Source: Lactobacillaceae bacterium
GTDB taxonomy: Bacteria; Bacillota; Bacilli; Lactobacillales; Lactobacillaceae
Assembly: GCA_031289615.1 (NCBI GenBank)
Contig: JAITPD010000029.1
Location: forward strand, 1-60,465
DNA length: 60,465 bases
Direction of reading: 5' to 3'
Part shown: piece by piece, positions 25,933 to 33,221 of the stretch
Layout: the number at the start of each line of letters is the position of its first letter
Numbering within the stretch: position 1 is the stretch's first letter
Made by a program: the position numbers and the translations under genes
The notes under the pieces: model-generated
Database searches by the model: none
Told to the model about the DNA's origin: nothing
What the model saw: the letters and a program-made list of their open reading frames with translations, nothing else

Positions 25933-26409
25933 ATGGCAGAAATTGAAACGGAAATCCCTTTGTTGAGTCAATTACTAGAAATGTGGGTCGAAGTAAAGGA
26001 GTCTTCTGAATTTCCTCAGGCCACGATCGCTAATTCAGCTGCTGTGTTGCATGAGAATTTGGCGAATGTAAATTGGGCTGGGTATTATTTTTGGAACGAA
26101 GAAGTTGGCGAATTAATTCTGGGCCCATTTGTTGGGAAAGCTGCAACTGTGAGGATTGATCCAGCTAATGGCGTTGTTGGACACGCATTTACAGCCCAAG
26201 AAACGGTCATAGTAGATGATGTTCATGCTTTTGAAGGCCACATCGCGTGTGATGCCGATTCAAATGCCGAAATCGTTCTGCCGATTACGCGAGCGGATGG
26301 AACTCGGGTGGGTGTCTTGGACATTGATTCGACTGAGCTAAATCGTTTTTCAGCGCAAGATAAAGAAGATTTGGAGCATTTTGTGCAGACACTCTTGCAG
26401 TATATTTAA
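25933..26409 (+). CDS. GAF-domain free Met-R-sulfoxide reductase homologue with cysteine loss
   Basis: 158-residue GAF protein of the YebR/fRMsr family, which reduces free methionine-R-sulfoxide. NWAGYYFW, LGPFVGKAA, DVHAFEGHIACDADSNAEIVLP and GVLDIDSTELNRFS all match. Of the three conserved cysteines, only the one in HIACD (C106) remains. The position normally Cys in ACVRI is T72 and the one in GVCGTA is V82. From knowledge of the family, C106 corresponds to the catalytic cysteine and the missing ones are the resolving partners. The protein may use another reductant, or may bind ligand only. Monocistronic with its own promoter and terminator. Confidence 0.85.
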   Translation: MAEIETEIPLLSQLLEMWVEVKESSEFPQATIANSAAVLHENLANVNWAGYYFWNEEVGELILGPFVGKAATVRIDPANGVVGHAFTAQETVIVDDVHAFEGHIACDADSNAEIVLPITRADGTRVGVLDIDSTELNRFSAQDKEDLEHFVQTLLQYI

Positions 26410-26427
26410 TTCCAATTTAGCATGATG

Positions 26428-26452
26428 GCGGGGTGAGAACCCTGCTTTTTTC
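26428..26452 (+). terminator. Terminator of the GAF-domain gene
   Basis: GCGGGGT pairs with ACCCTGC (one G-T pair) around GAGA, followed by a T-run. Confidence 0.8.
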
Positions 26453-26484
26453 TGCCCCATATTCCATCAGTTAAACAAATTCCG

Positions 26485-26503
26485 CGTTACAATATAAGTA
26501 ACG
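26485..26503 (+). promoter_or_regulatory. Dyad symmetry upstream of the oxidoreductase gene
   Basis: CGTTAC and GTAACG are perfect 6-base arms around AATATAA, about 35 bases upstream of a TATAAT (26537-26542). It could be an operator for a redox or quinone-sensing regulator, but no regulator gene is adjacent. Confidence 0.35.
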
Positions 26504-26583
26504 TTCAGTGCCAAGTGAGAAATGTCCAAGATGTTTTATAATTAGCGCAACGAGTTAAGTAACAATAAGTGGAGGTGTCAAAC

Positions 26584-27498
26584 ATGCAAGCAATACAAAT
26601 TAAGCAATTTGGTGATGTTGATGTTTTTGAAATGGCTGAGGTCGCTACTCCAGAGTTGAGTCCTAAGCAGGTGTTGATTAAAAACCATGCGACGGCCATT
26701 GATCCGTATGATGTAAAGTTCGTCATGGGCAAAATGGGTGAAAATGATAAGTGGCCATTAATTCCGGGTTCGAGCGTGGCTGGTGAAATAATTGCAGTTG
26801 GATCAGATGTGACCGACTTTAAAATTGGCGATCGGGTTGCTGCAACGCGCCATTTGTTAACGTATGCTGAGGAAGTTCCCGTTGGACAGTCTGCGGTGGC
26901 TAAAATTCCGGCAGAAGTGAATGACGTCACCGCAGCCTCTGCAGTCTTGGGGGCTGCAACAGGTTATCAAGTGATTGTAAATGATTTGGATGTACAGGCA
27001 GGCCAGAAGATTTTGATTCAAGGTGGAGCCGGGCAAGTTGGTGCAATGGCGATTCAGGTGGCATTGAACCTGGGGGCAACTGTTTATGCGACGGTAAATC
27101 CACGTGATTTTGATTATCTCAAGTCGCTAGGAAACGTTACTCCGATCGATTATCACAGTGCTTATGAAAATGAATTAAAGGATTTCGACGGTGTTTTGGA
27201 TACGGTTGGTGGAAAGGTTGCGATTCAGTCTGCTAAAATTTTAAAAGATGGTGGAAAGTTGCGGAGTTTAGCTACAATGCCGGAACAAGTCCAAGGTTAT
27301 CCAATTGATGCTGAGCACACATATTTACAAGGCAAGCGTCTGATTTTGGCGGCGTTGCTAGATGATTTGGCGCAAGGAAGAGTTAAGATCCGCATTGGAC
27401 AAGTGTTGCCATTCAACTTGGAAAATGTGAAGACGGCGCATAACGAGGCTCGTGAACATTCGCTGGCCGGTAAGACCGTTTTGCAATTTGAAGTTTAA
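26584..27498 (+). CDS. Zinc-independent NADP-dependent quinone oxidoreductase-like protein (MDR family)
   Basis: 304-residue medium-chain dehydrogenase/reductase. The GroES-like N-terminal domain contains NHATAIDPYDVKFVMG and PGSSVAGEIIAVGSDV. The Rossmann dinucleotide motif is GGAGQVGAMAIQVA (about residues 145-158), and zinc-ligating cysteines are absent. This pattern fits quinone oxidoreductases and alkenal/enone reductases. ATG 26584 follows GTGGAGGTG; the ORF is open five codons further upstream without a site. Probably monocistronic, with a dyad at 26485 in its upstream region. Confidence 0.88.
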   Translation: MQAIQIKQFGDVDVFEMAEVATPELSPKQVLIKNHATAIDPYDVKFVMGKMGENDKWPLIPGSSVAGEIIAVGSDVTDFKIGDRVAATRHLLTYAEEVPVGQSAVAKIPAEVNDVTAASAVLGAATGYQVIVNDLDVQAGQKILIQGGAGQVGAMAIQVALNLGATVYATVNPRDFDYLKSLGNVTPIDYHSAYENELKDFDGVLDTVGGKVAIQSAKILKDGGKLRSLATMPEQVQGYPIDAEHTYLQGKRLILAALLDDLAQGRVKIRIGQVLPFNLENVKTAHNEAREHSLAGKTVLQFEV

Positions 27499-27565
27499 TG
27501 TCAAAATGGCTTGCCAAGGTGCGTTTCTTCCTATATATTATTGAAATACAATCAAATATCTGAAT

Positions 27566-27631
27566 GTTTAGTATAATCGTTGGAGAATGGCCAACGAGAC
27601 CTACCTGCTCCTTAGATGCAGACTACTAAAC
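27566..27631 (+). promoter_or_regulatory. Guanine riboswitch aptamer (purine class)
   Basis: P1 is a perfect 8-bp helix GTTTAGTA/TACTAAAC. The junction TATAATC, P2 GTTGG/CCAAC with loop AGAATGG, J2/3 ending CCTACC, P3 TGC/GCA with loop containing CCTTAGA, and the 3' GACTA all match the purine aptamer. The specificity base (position 74 in the B. subtilis xpt aptamer) is C in GACTA, which pairs with guanine rather than adenine. It controls pbuX-xpt downstream. Confidence 0.92.
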
Positions 27632-27639
27632 GGATTTTT

Positions 27640-27676
27640 AACACACCCATTCTGTCTAAATGCGGTGTGTTTTTAT
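27640..27676 (+). terminator. Riboswitch expression-platform terminator
   Basis: AACACACC pairs with GGTGTGTTTTTA nine bases after the aptamer. Ligand-stabilised P1 would free this hairpin and stop transcription when guanine is plentiful. Confidence 0.85.
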
Positions 27677-27724
27677 ATTCACTTTCCACGATTAGAACCG
27701 ACATTCACCGAGGAGTATTAAATT

Positions 27725-29017
27725 ATGGATCACACAGTCAAGCCAAATTCGTTTCAGTCAATTATTTTAGGATTACAACACGTTTTGGCAATGTATTCAG
27801 GCGGAATTTTGGTGCCGTTGCTAATTGGAGCAGCACTGCACTTTACGCCGCAACAAATGGCCTACTTAATTTCGGCTGACATTTTTATGACTGGAATCGG
27901 AACGTTGTTGCAATTGAAAACGACGCGCCTAACAGGAATTGCAATGCCAGTCGTACTTGGTTCAGCCATTCAATCAGTTTCGCCATTGATTAATATCGGC
28001 GGAACTTTAGGAATTGGCGCAATGTATGGAGCCACAATATCAGCGGGAATTTTCGTCTTCTTAATTGCTGGACTTTTCGCTAAATTACGTGACTTCTTTC
28101 CACCAGTTGTGACAGGATCGCTCATCACGGTGATTGGGCTGTCTTTGATTCCGGTTGCAGTTGCCAAAATCGGTGGTGGGGATGCAACGGCTAAAAGTTT
28201 TGGAAACGGAACAGCATTGTCAATCGCAGCTGTGACAATAGTGGTCACAATCCTGATTACAATTTTTGCACGCGGATTTATGAAGTCAATTGCAATTCTA
28301 TTAGGAATCATCGTAGGGACAATCTACGCTGGTGTAATTGGACAAGTCTCTTTGCAGACAGTGGCAGACGCGTCATGGTTCCACCTGCCAACACCATTTT
28401 TCTTGGGAGCACCAACTTTTCACGCATCCGCAATTATTACGATGATCATCATTGCGCTAACCTCAATGATTGAATCAACTGGAGTATACTTTGCGTTGGC
28501 TGACTTGACGGGAACTGATTTGACGGAAAAGAGCATTGCAAAGGGATACCGAGCTGAAGGATTGGCAGTCATCTTGTCAGGAATTTTCAACACCTTCCCT
28601 TATTCAACGTTTTCACAAAATGTCGGCGTGGTTCGCCTATCAGGAGTTCGATCAAAACGCCCGATTTATTACGCAGCATCAATCTTATTGTTAATCGGAC
28701 TGTTGCCAAAATTCGGAGCACTTGCAACAATTATTCCAGACCCAGTTTTGGGTGGAGCAATGTTGATCTTATTCGGGACAATTGGTGTGCAAGGGACAAC
28801 AATTATGCGCAATGTCGACTTTGGGTTAGAGCGAAACTTGTTGATTGCAGCATTGGCAATTGGGGCTGGAATTGGAATTACGGTTTATCCACAATTGTTC
28901 CAACACATGCCAACGATGCTAAAGATTGTGATTCAAAATTCAGTCGTGGTGACGGCGGTACTTGCGGTGGGGTTAAATATTATCTTGCCAGGTCGCAAAG
29001 TTAAAATTTCGGAATAA
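27725..29017 (+). CDS. pbuX: Xanthine/guanine permease (NCS2 family)
   Basis: 430-residue nucleobase:cation symporter with about 14 membrane spans. [20 protein letters not shown] near the N terminus, [11 protein letters not shown], and the NCS2 signature region [20 protein letters not shown] (Q and N in SQNVG) are typical of xanthine permeases. It starts about 48 bases after the riboswitch terminator and is followed by xpt after 17 bases, so import and salvage of the base are jointly controlled by guanine. pbuX is the preferred symbol by context; pure uracil permeases differ in the signature. Confidence 0.92.
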   Translation: MDHTVKPNSFQSIILGLQHVLAMYSGGILVPLLIGAALHFTPQQMAYLISADIFMTGIGTLLQLKTTRLTGIAMPVVLGSAIQSVSPLINIGGTLGIGAMYGATISAGIFVFLIAGLFAKLRDFFPPVVTGSLITVIGLSLIPVAVAKIGGGDATAKSFGNGTALSIAAVTIVVTILITIFARGFMKSIAILLGIIVGTIYAGVIGQVSLQTVADASWFHLPTPFFLGAPTFHASAIITMIIIALTSMIESTGVYFALADLTGTDLTEKSIAKGYRAEGLAVILSGIFNTFPYSTFSQNVGVVRLSGVRSKRPIYYAASILLLIGLLPKFGALATIIPDPVLGGAMLILFGTIGVQGTTIMRNVDFGLERNLLIAALAIGAGIGITVYPQLFQHMPTMLKIVIQNSVVVTAVLAVGLNIILPGRKVKISE

Positions 29018-29034
29018 AGGTAGAGGAGGAAAGC

Positions 29035-29607
29035 ATGAAGTTACTTGAGAATAAAATCAAGCAAGATGGACGTGTATTGGGGACAGAAGTGTTAAAGGTG
29101 GATAGTTTCTTAAATCATCAAGTTGATCCACAGCTGATGCAGGCAATGGGGGCCGAATTTGCGCAATTGTTTGCGGGTCATAAAATTGACAAGGTGCTAA
29201 CGGTTGAATCTTCTGGAATTGCTCCAGCCGTTTTTGCTGCACTAGCTTTGAACGTGCCGATGGTGTTTGCGCGTAAGAAGAAGTCCCTCACGTTGTCTGA
29301 TGAAAATTATACAGCGGATGTCTTTTCATTCACAAAGCAAGAAACAAATCACATCATTGTTGATAAGCGATTTCTAACAAAGGGTGAACAGATTTTGTTA
29401 ATTGACGATTTTTTGGCAAACGGGCAAGCGGTTGAAGGAATGCTAGAGATTGCTGAAGCTGCACAAGTTGATGTTGTCGGAATTGGAATTGTCATTGAGA
29501 AGACGTTCCAAAAAGGGCGCGCACTCCTGGATGAACGCGGGATTCACGTTGAGTCTTTGGCACGCATTGCTGCATTTGAAAATGGGCAAGTCATCTTTGC
29601 GGATTAG
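29035..29607 (+). CDS. xpt: Xanthine phosphoribosyltransferase
   Basis: 190-residue PRPP-dependent salvage enzyme converting xanthine to XMP. The PRPP-binding motif is [13 protein letters not shown], the hydrophobic [16 protein letters not shown] helix and the [12 protein letters not shown] flexible-loop segment match Xpt, and the length equals the family norm. GAGGAGGAAAG precedes the ATG. Cotranscribed with pbuX under the guanine riboswitch and closed by a strong terminator. Confidence 0.95.
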   Translation: MKLLENKIKQDGRVLGTEVLKVDSFLNHQVDPQLMQAMGAEFAQLFAGHKIDKVLTVESSGIAPAVFAALALNVPMVFARKKKSLTLSDENYTADVFSFTKQETNHIIVDKRFLTKGEQILLIDDFLANGQAVEGMLEIAEAAQVDVVGIGIVIEKTFQKGRALLDERGIHVESLARIAAFENGQVIFAD

Positions 29608-29633
29608 TATTAGTTTGTAAAATTAAAAATATG

Positions 29634-29665
29634 AGGTGTTCTGAAGAAATTCGGAGCACTTTTTT
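29634..29665 (+). terminator. Terminator of pbuX-xpt
   Basis: An 11-bp stem AGGTGTTCTGA/TCGGAGCACTT (three G-T pairs) followed by TTTTTT. Confidence 0.85.
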
Positions 29666-29755
29666 GCTGAAATTTAGTCATAAAAAAATCATACCTGATT
29701 GAGATAATTAAAAGTAAGGAAAATAGGTAAGCTTAAAAGGAGGACAAATAAAACG

Positions 29756-30634
29756 ATGGACAAAAAGAATCAGAATAAAAAACCAAAGAATAAGTTTAAT
29801 CTCTCGACGTGGATCATTTTTGGCCTTGGATTGTTAATTTTTAGCTATCCGATTTTTGCGCAAGCCTATAATGCAACACACCAAACTGGGGTGGTCAAAA
29901 CAATTAATTACGATTATGCGCAGGATCGGCAATCGACTCTTGAAAAGATGCAAGAAAAGATTGATGCCAGAAATGCGGAAGTTAAGGAAAAAGCTACTAA
30001 GCAAGATGATGCACAAGTTACCGAGGCGATGCAAGCGTTGGGAAGCAAGAAGGCTTATGAGAGCGGAAGTAAGATTACGGATTTAAATGGGAAGCAAGGG
30101 CAAGGAATTGCGGTGCTTTCAATTCCTAAATTAGGCGGATTACGGCTGCCAATTTTTGACGGCGTGAGTGAAAAGGTTCTGCAAAATGGAGTGGGGCTTT
30201 TAGAGGGTACGTCGATTCCTGAAAAAGATAAAAAAGGGTTGCACTCAGTTTTGACGTCGCACGCCGGATTGCCAACTTCACGGTTGTTTACAAATTTGGG
30301 ATCCCTAAAGAAGGGCGAGAAGTTTTACATCGAAATCATGGGTAAAACTATCACATACAAGGTCGATCAAATCACGGTCGTAAAGCCAGAAAATTTGGAA
30401 GGCTACTTTAAGATCAACCCTGAAAAGAATTATGCTACTTTGGTGACTTGTACACCTTTGGGAATCAATTCACATCGTTTGCTGGTACGCGGTGTTGAAG
30501 TGCCCGGGGATACGATTCCAAAGAGTGGAATTCAGCAAGAATATCTGATTGTGGCGGCGTTTATCGTCGTTGCTGGGCTGTTGATTACGTTTATGGTTAA
30601 ACGTCAGAAAAAACGAGTAAAAAAAATAAAGTAA
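29756..30634 (+). CDS. Class C (pilin-type) sortase
   Basis: 292-residue membrane transpeptidase. There is an N-terminal membrane span (residues 17-37), an extracytoplasmic sortase barrel with H169 (TSHAGLPTSRLFTNL), C232 in TLVTCTPLGINSHRLLVRG and R241, and a second membrane span (265-284) before a basic tail. The C-terminal span and TCTPxGxNxHR motif mark class C enzymes, which polymerise pilins. The aromatic DP lid motif usual in class C is not apparent. No pilin or LPXTG protein lies next to it, so its substrates must be elsewhere. AAAGGAGG precedes the ATG; it is monocistronic. Confidence 0.88.
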   Translation: MDKKNQNKKPKNKFNLSTWIIFGLGLLIFSYPIFAQAYNATHQTGVVKTINYDYAQDRQSTLEKMQEKIDARNAEVKEKATKQDDAQVTEAMQALGSKKAYESGSKITDLNGKQGQGIAVLSIPKLGGLRLPIFDGVSEKVLQNGVGLLEGTSIPEKDKKGLHSVLTSHAGLPTSRLFTNLGSLKKGEKFYIEIMGKTITYKVDQITVVKPENLEGYFKINPEKNYATLVTCTPLGINSHRLLVRGVEVPGDTIPKSGIQQEYLIVAAFIVVAGLLITFMVKRQKKRVKKIK

Positions 30635-30659
30635 TTCATTAAAAATTTAATCTTTGATG

Positions 30660-30697
30660 CAAACACCTTGGAAAATTTCCTAGTTGTTTTTTTACAA
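30660..30697 (+). terminator. Probable terminator of the sortase gene
   Basis: AAC, CT and GGAAA pair with TTTCC, AG and GTT in an interrupted stem, followed by TTTTTTT. Confidence 0.5.
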
Positions 30698-30764
30698 CGG
30701 CTTTGAATCACCAGGATGCGGTATAATTAAGTATTGCGGAATGCAAGTGGAATTTTATATTTTG

Positions 30765-30931
30765 GTTTATCAGCTCCGCTAAAGATTCTTTACGTTCGGA
30801 TGGCCCTGCACGATTCATGCCGAATGGCAAAATAATTTGCCAATTTCACGGTGCTAAAGCACGCGTGAAAAAGTTCGCCTAGATTCGGCAAGGGCCGGTC
30901 ATCCGACGACAGAATCGCTTCGCTGATCAAC
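30765..30931 (-). repeat. Palindromic element A, copy 3
   Basis: Inverted relative to copies 1 and 2. The ends are GTTTATCAGC and GCTGATCAAC. Read on the minus strand the tip is GTGC-TTTA-GCAC, a fully paired version of the G-T-containing tip of copy 1. Directly after it, TAAATGACCA (30932-30941) is the outer end of element B, so B seems to have been lost except for its terminus. It lies between the sortase gene and pepO. Confidence 0.88.
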
Positions 30932-31000
30932 TAAATGACCAATTAGCATAGTAACTTAACTAGCGCAAAGCTTAATTATAAACAAGAAACGGGTGCTCAT

Positions 31001-32896
31001 ATGACGACTAAACTGCAAGATGATTTTTTTGATGCCGTGAATGGCGAATGGGAAGAACAAGCTGTTATTCCTGATGATAAGCCAAGAACTGGTGGATTCT
31101 CAGACTTAAGTGATGAGATTGAAGACTTGATGCTGGCGACCACTGATCAATGGTTGCAGGACAAAGATGTTCCAGATGATTCAGTTTTGCAAAATTTTGT
31201 AAAATTGCATCGTTTGACTACGGATGAAGCTGGGCGAAATGCGGTTGGTGTGGCACCGGTGCAAAAAATTCTCGCTGAGTTTACAGCGCTGACATCATTT
31301 TCAGATTTCACGCAACATTTAACTGACTTTGAATTGACAAGCAAGCCTAACAACATGCCGTTTAGTGTTGGCCCTGATTTTAAAAATGCGCGAATGAACG
31401 TTTTGTGGGCTGGCGGATTGGGAACGATCTTGCCTGACACCACTTATTATGCGGCTGATCATGAAAAGGGTGCTGAGTTGTTGCAGGCCTTTCATGATAC
31501 GACAATGCCTTTGCTAGCAAAGTTTGGCTATTCACAAGAAGCTGGGCAAGCATTGCTCGATGATGCGATCAAATATGATGCGCGCATTGCAAAGTACGTT
31601 CTTTCAAATGAAGAAGGTTCAGAGTATGCGAAATTGTATCATCCGTATGCTTGGGAAGATTTCGTAAAGTTGGCTCCGGAGTTACCATTGGCTGACTTTA
31701 TGCAAAAAATGCTTGGTGAGCAACCGGATCAAGTCATTGTTCCCGAAGAGCGTTTTTGGCAACATGCGAACGAATTTTATTCAGAGGAAGCTTGGCCTCT
31801 TTTGAAGGCGCATTTGCTAGTCTCTGTGGCACTCGAGTATACCGGCGTGTTAACTGATGAAATTCGCGTGATGGGTGGCGCTTTTGGGCGAATCATTAGC
31901 GGAACTCCAGCAGCCATTTCAACCAAGAAAGCGGCATTTTATCTAGCTTCTGGGCCATATAATCAAGCTTTAGGTTTGTGGTATGCGGGACAAAAGTTTT
32001 CGCCAGAAGCTAAGGCAGACGTGGAAGCCAAAGTTGCGACGATGATTGACGTTTATAAGGAACGCTTGGCCACGACGGAATGGTTGGCAAAGGAAACTCG
32101 TGAAAAGGCAATTGTGAAACTAGATGCAATCGTTCCACATATTGGATATCCAGCAAAATTGCCAGATCGTTTCTATAAGAAGATCATTGATGAAAAACAA
32201 GGCCTTTTTGAAAATATGCAAGTTCTGTGGGAGCAAGCGATTGAGTACGCGTGGTCAAAGTGGCATCAACCAGTTGATAAGAGCGAATGGCATATGCCGG
32301 CGCACATGGTGAATGCTTATTATGATCCACAACAAAACCAAATCGTCTTCCCAGCAGCCATTTTGCAAGAGCCGTTTTATTCATTGGAGCAGAGTTCGTC
32401 TGCTAACTATGGTGGAATCGGAGCAGTTATTGCGCACGAAATTTCACATGCCTTTGATACAAATGGGGCTTCATTTGACGAAAATGGAAGCTTGAATGAC
32501 TGGTGGACGCCAGCGGATTATGCAGCCTTTGAGGAACGCACGCAAGCAGTTGTAGCTCAATTTGATGGCCTTGATTCGTATGGAGCCAAGGTTAATGGTA
32601 AGTTGACTGTTTCAGAAAACGTCGCCGATCTTGGTGGACTGGCTGCTGCACTTGCGGCGGCTAAACGTGATGCTGATTTTTCAGCTGAGAGTTTCTTCAA
32701 GAATTGGGCTGTGATTTGGCGTTTGAAGGCGCGTCCTGAGTTCATGCAAATGATGGCTAGCGTTGACGTGCACGGGCCAGCAAAACTACGGGTTAACGTG
32801 CAAGTTGCTAATTTCGACGATTTCTTCACTACATTTGATGTGAAGCCTGGCGATGGAATGTGGCGTGAACCTAAAGAACGAGTGATGATCTGGTAA
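31001..32896 (+). CDS. pepO: M13 family endopeptidase (neprilysin-like PepO)
   Basis: 631-residue zinc metallopeptidase without signal peptide, hence intracellular as in other lactic acid bacteria. The zinc motif HEISH (H479 onward, in VIAHEISHAFD) and the third-ligand motif ENVADLGGL are intact, and the NAYYDPQQNQIVFPAAILQEPF substrate-binding strand precedes them. It hydrolyses oligopeptides as part of peptide nutrition. The start follows a GGGTG-like weak ribosome binding site. It stands alone, with element A copy 3 in its upstream region and a strong terminator after it. Confidence 0.93.
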   Translation: MTTKLQDDFFDAVNGEWEEQAVIPDDKPRTGGFSDLSDEIEDLMLATTDQWLQDKDVPDDSVLQNFVKLHRLTTDEAGRNAVGVAPVQKILAEFTALTSFSDFTQHLTDFELTSKPNNMPFSVGPDFKNARMNVLWAGGLGTILPDTTYYAADHEKGAELLQAFHDTTMPLLAKFGYSQEAGQALLDDAIKYDARIAKYVLSNEEGSEYAKLYHPYAWEDFVKLAPELPLADFMQKMLGEQPDQVIVPEERFWQHANEFYSEEAWPLLKAHLLVSVALEYTGVLTDEIRVMGGAFGRIISGTPAAISTKKAAFYLASGPYNQALGLWYAGQKFSPEAKADVEAKVATMIDVYKERLATTEWLAKETREKAIVKLDAIVPHIGYPAKLPDRFYKKIIDEKQGLFENMQVLWEQAIEYAWSKWHQPVDKSEWHMPAHMVNAYYDPQQNQIVFPAAILQEPFYSLEQSSSANYGGIGAVIAHEISHAFDTNGASFDENGSLNDWWTPADYAAFEERTQAVVAQFDGLDSYGAKVNGKLTVSENVADLGGLAAALAAAKRDADFSAESFFKNWAVIWRLKARPEFMQMMASVDVHGPAKLRVNVQVANFDDFFTTFDVKPGDGMWREPKERVMIW

Positions 32897-32910
32897 TAAT
32901 ATAAGATATA

Positions 32911-32957
32911 AGGTACGAAATGGTTCGAGGAAACTTGAATTTGTTTCGTGCCTTTTT
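32911..32957 (+). terminator. Terminator of pepO
   Basis: AGGTACGAAA pairs with TTTCGTGCCT (one G-T pair), followed by TTTTTC. Confidence 0.85.
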
Positions 32958-33026
32958 CATTTGCATTTACTATGATTGAACCTAATTTCACAAACTCAAC
33001 CAATAAAGAAGCTTTTAAAACAAAAA

Positions 33027-33040
33027 TGAAAACGCTTTCT
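33027..33040 (+). promoter_or_regulatory. cre-like box upstream of adhE
   Basis: TGAAAACGCTTTCT matches TGWAANCGNTNWCA except for the final base. It lies about 100 bases upstream of the adhE promoter, a position from which CcpA could act in either direction. Confidence 0.5.
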
Positions 33041-33068
33041 AGAATTTGCGTTCACAAACTATGACGAC

Positions 33069-33086
33069 TTGTGAAATAAATACCAT
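33069..33086 (+). promoter_or_regulatory. Rex-like half site
   Basis: TTGTGAAATAAATACCAT carries the left half of the Rex consensus TTGTGAAA...TTTCACAA. The right half is poor. Rex control of adhE by NADH/NAD is common in Firmicutes, so this is worth noting but weak. Confidence 0.3.
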
Positions 33087-33140
33087 TGATAATACTAACT
33101 TTCCAATAGTTAATCCATCAAATTAAAATCACAAAAGGGG

Positions 33141-33168
33141 TTGACATGAAAACTCAGGGTGCTATAAT
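33141..33168 (+). promoter_or_regulatory. Promoter of adhE
   Basis: TTGACA (33141-33146), 16-base spacer, TATAAT (33163-33168); near-consensus and strong. Confidence 0.85.
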
Positions 33169-33221
33169 TAAGTTTGTTAAGAAATGCACAAACTAAAAAG
33201 AATCTCGAGGGAGAAGTTAAA

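Noticed and set aside
27616-27879. Open frame across the riboswitch terminator
   Set aside because: It overlaps the expression platform and the start of pbuX, and lacks a ribosome binding site.
32557-33003. 148-residue minus-strand frame opposite the end of pepO
   Set aside because: Shadow of pepO codons; it crosses the pepO terminator and has no recognisable content.
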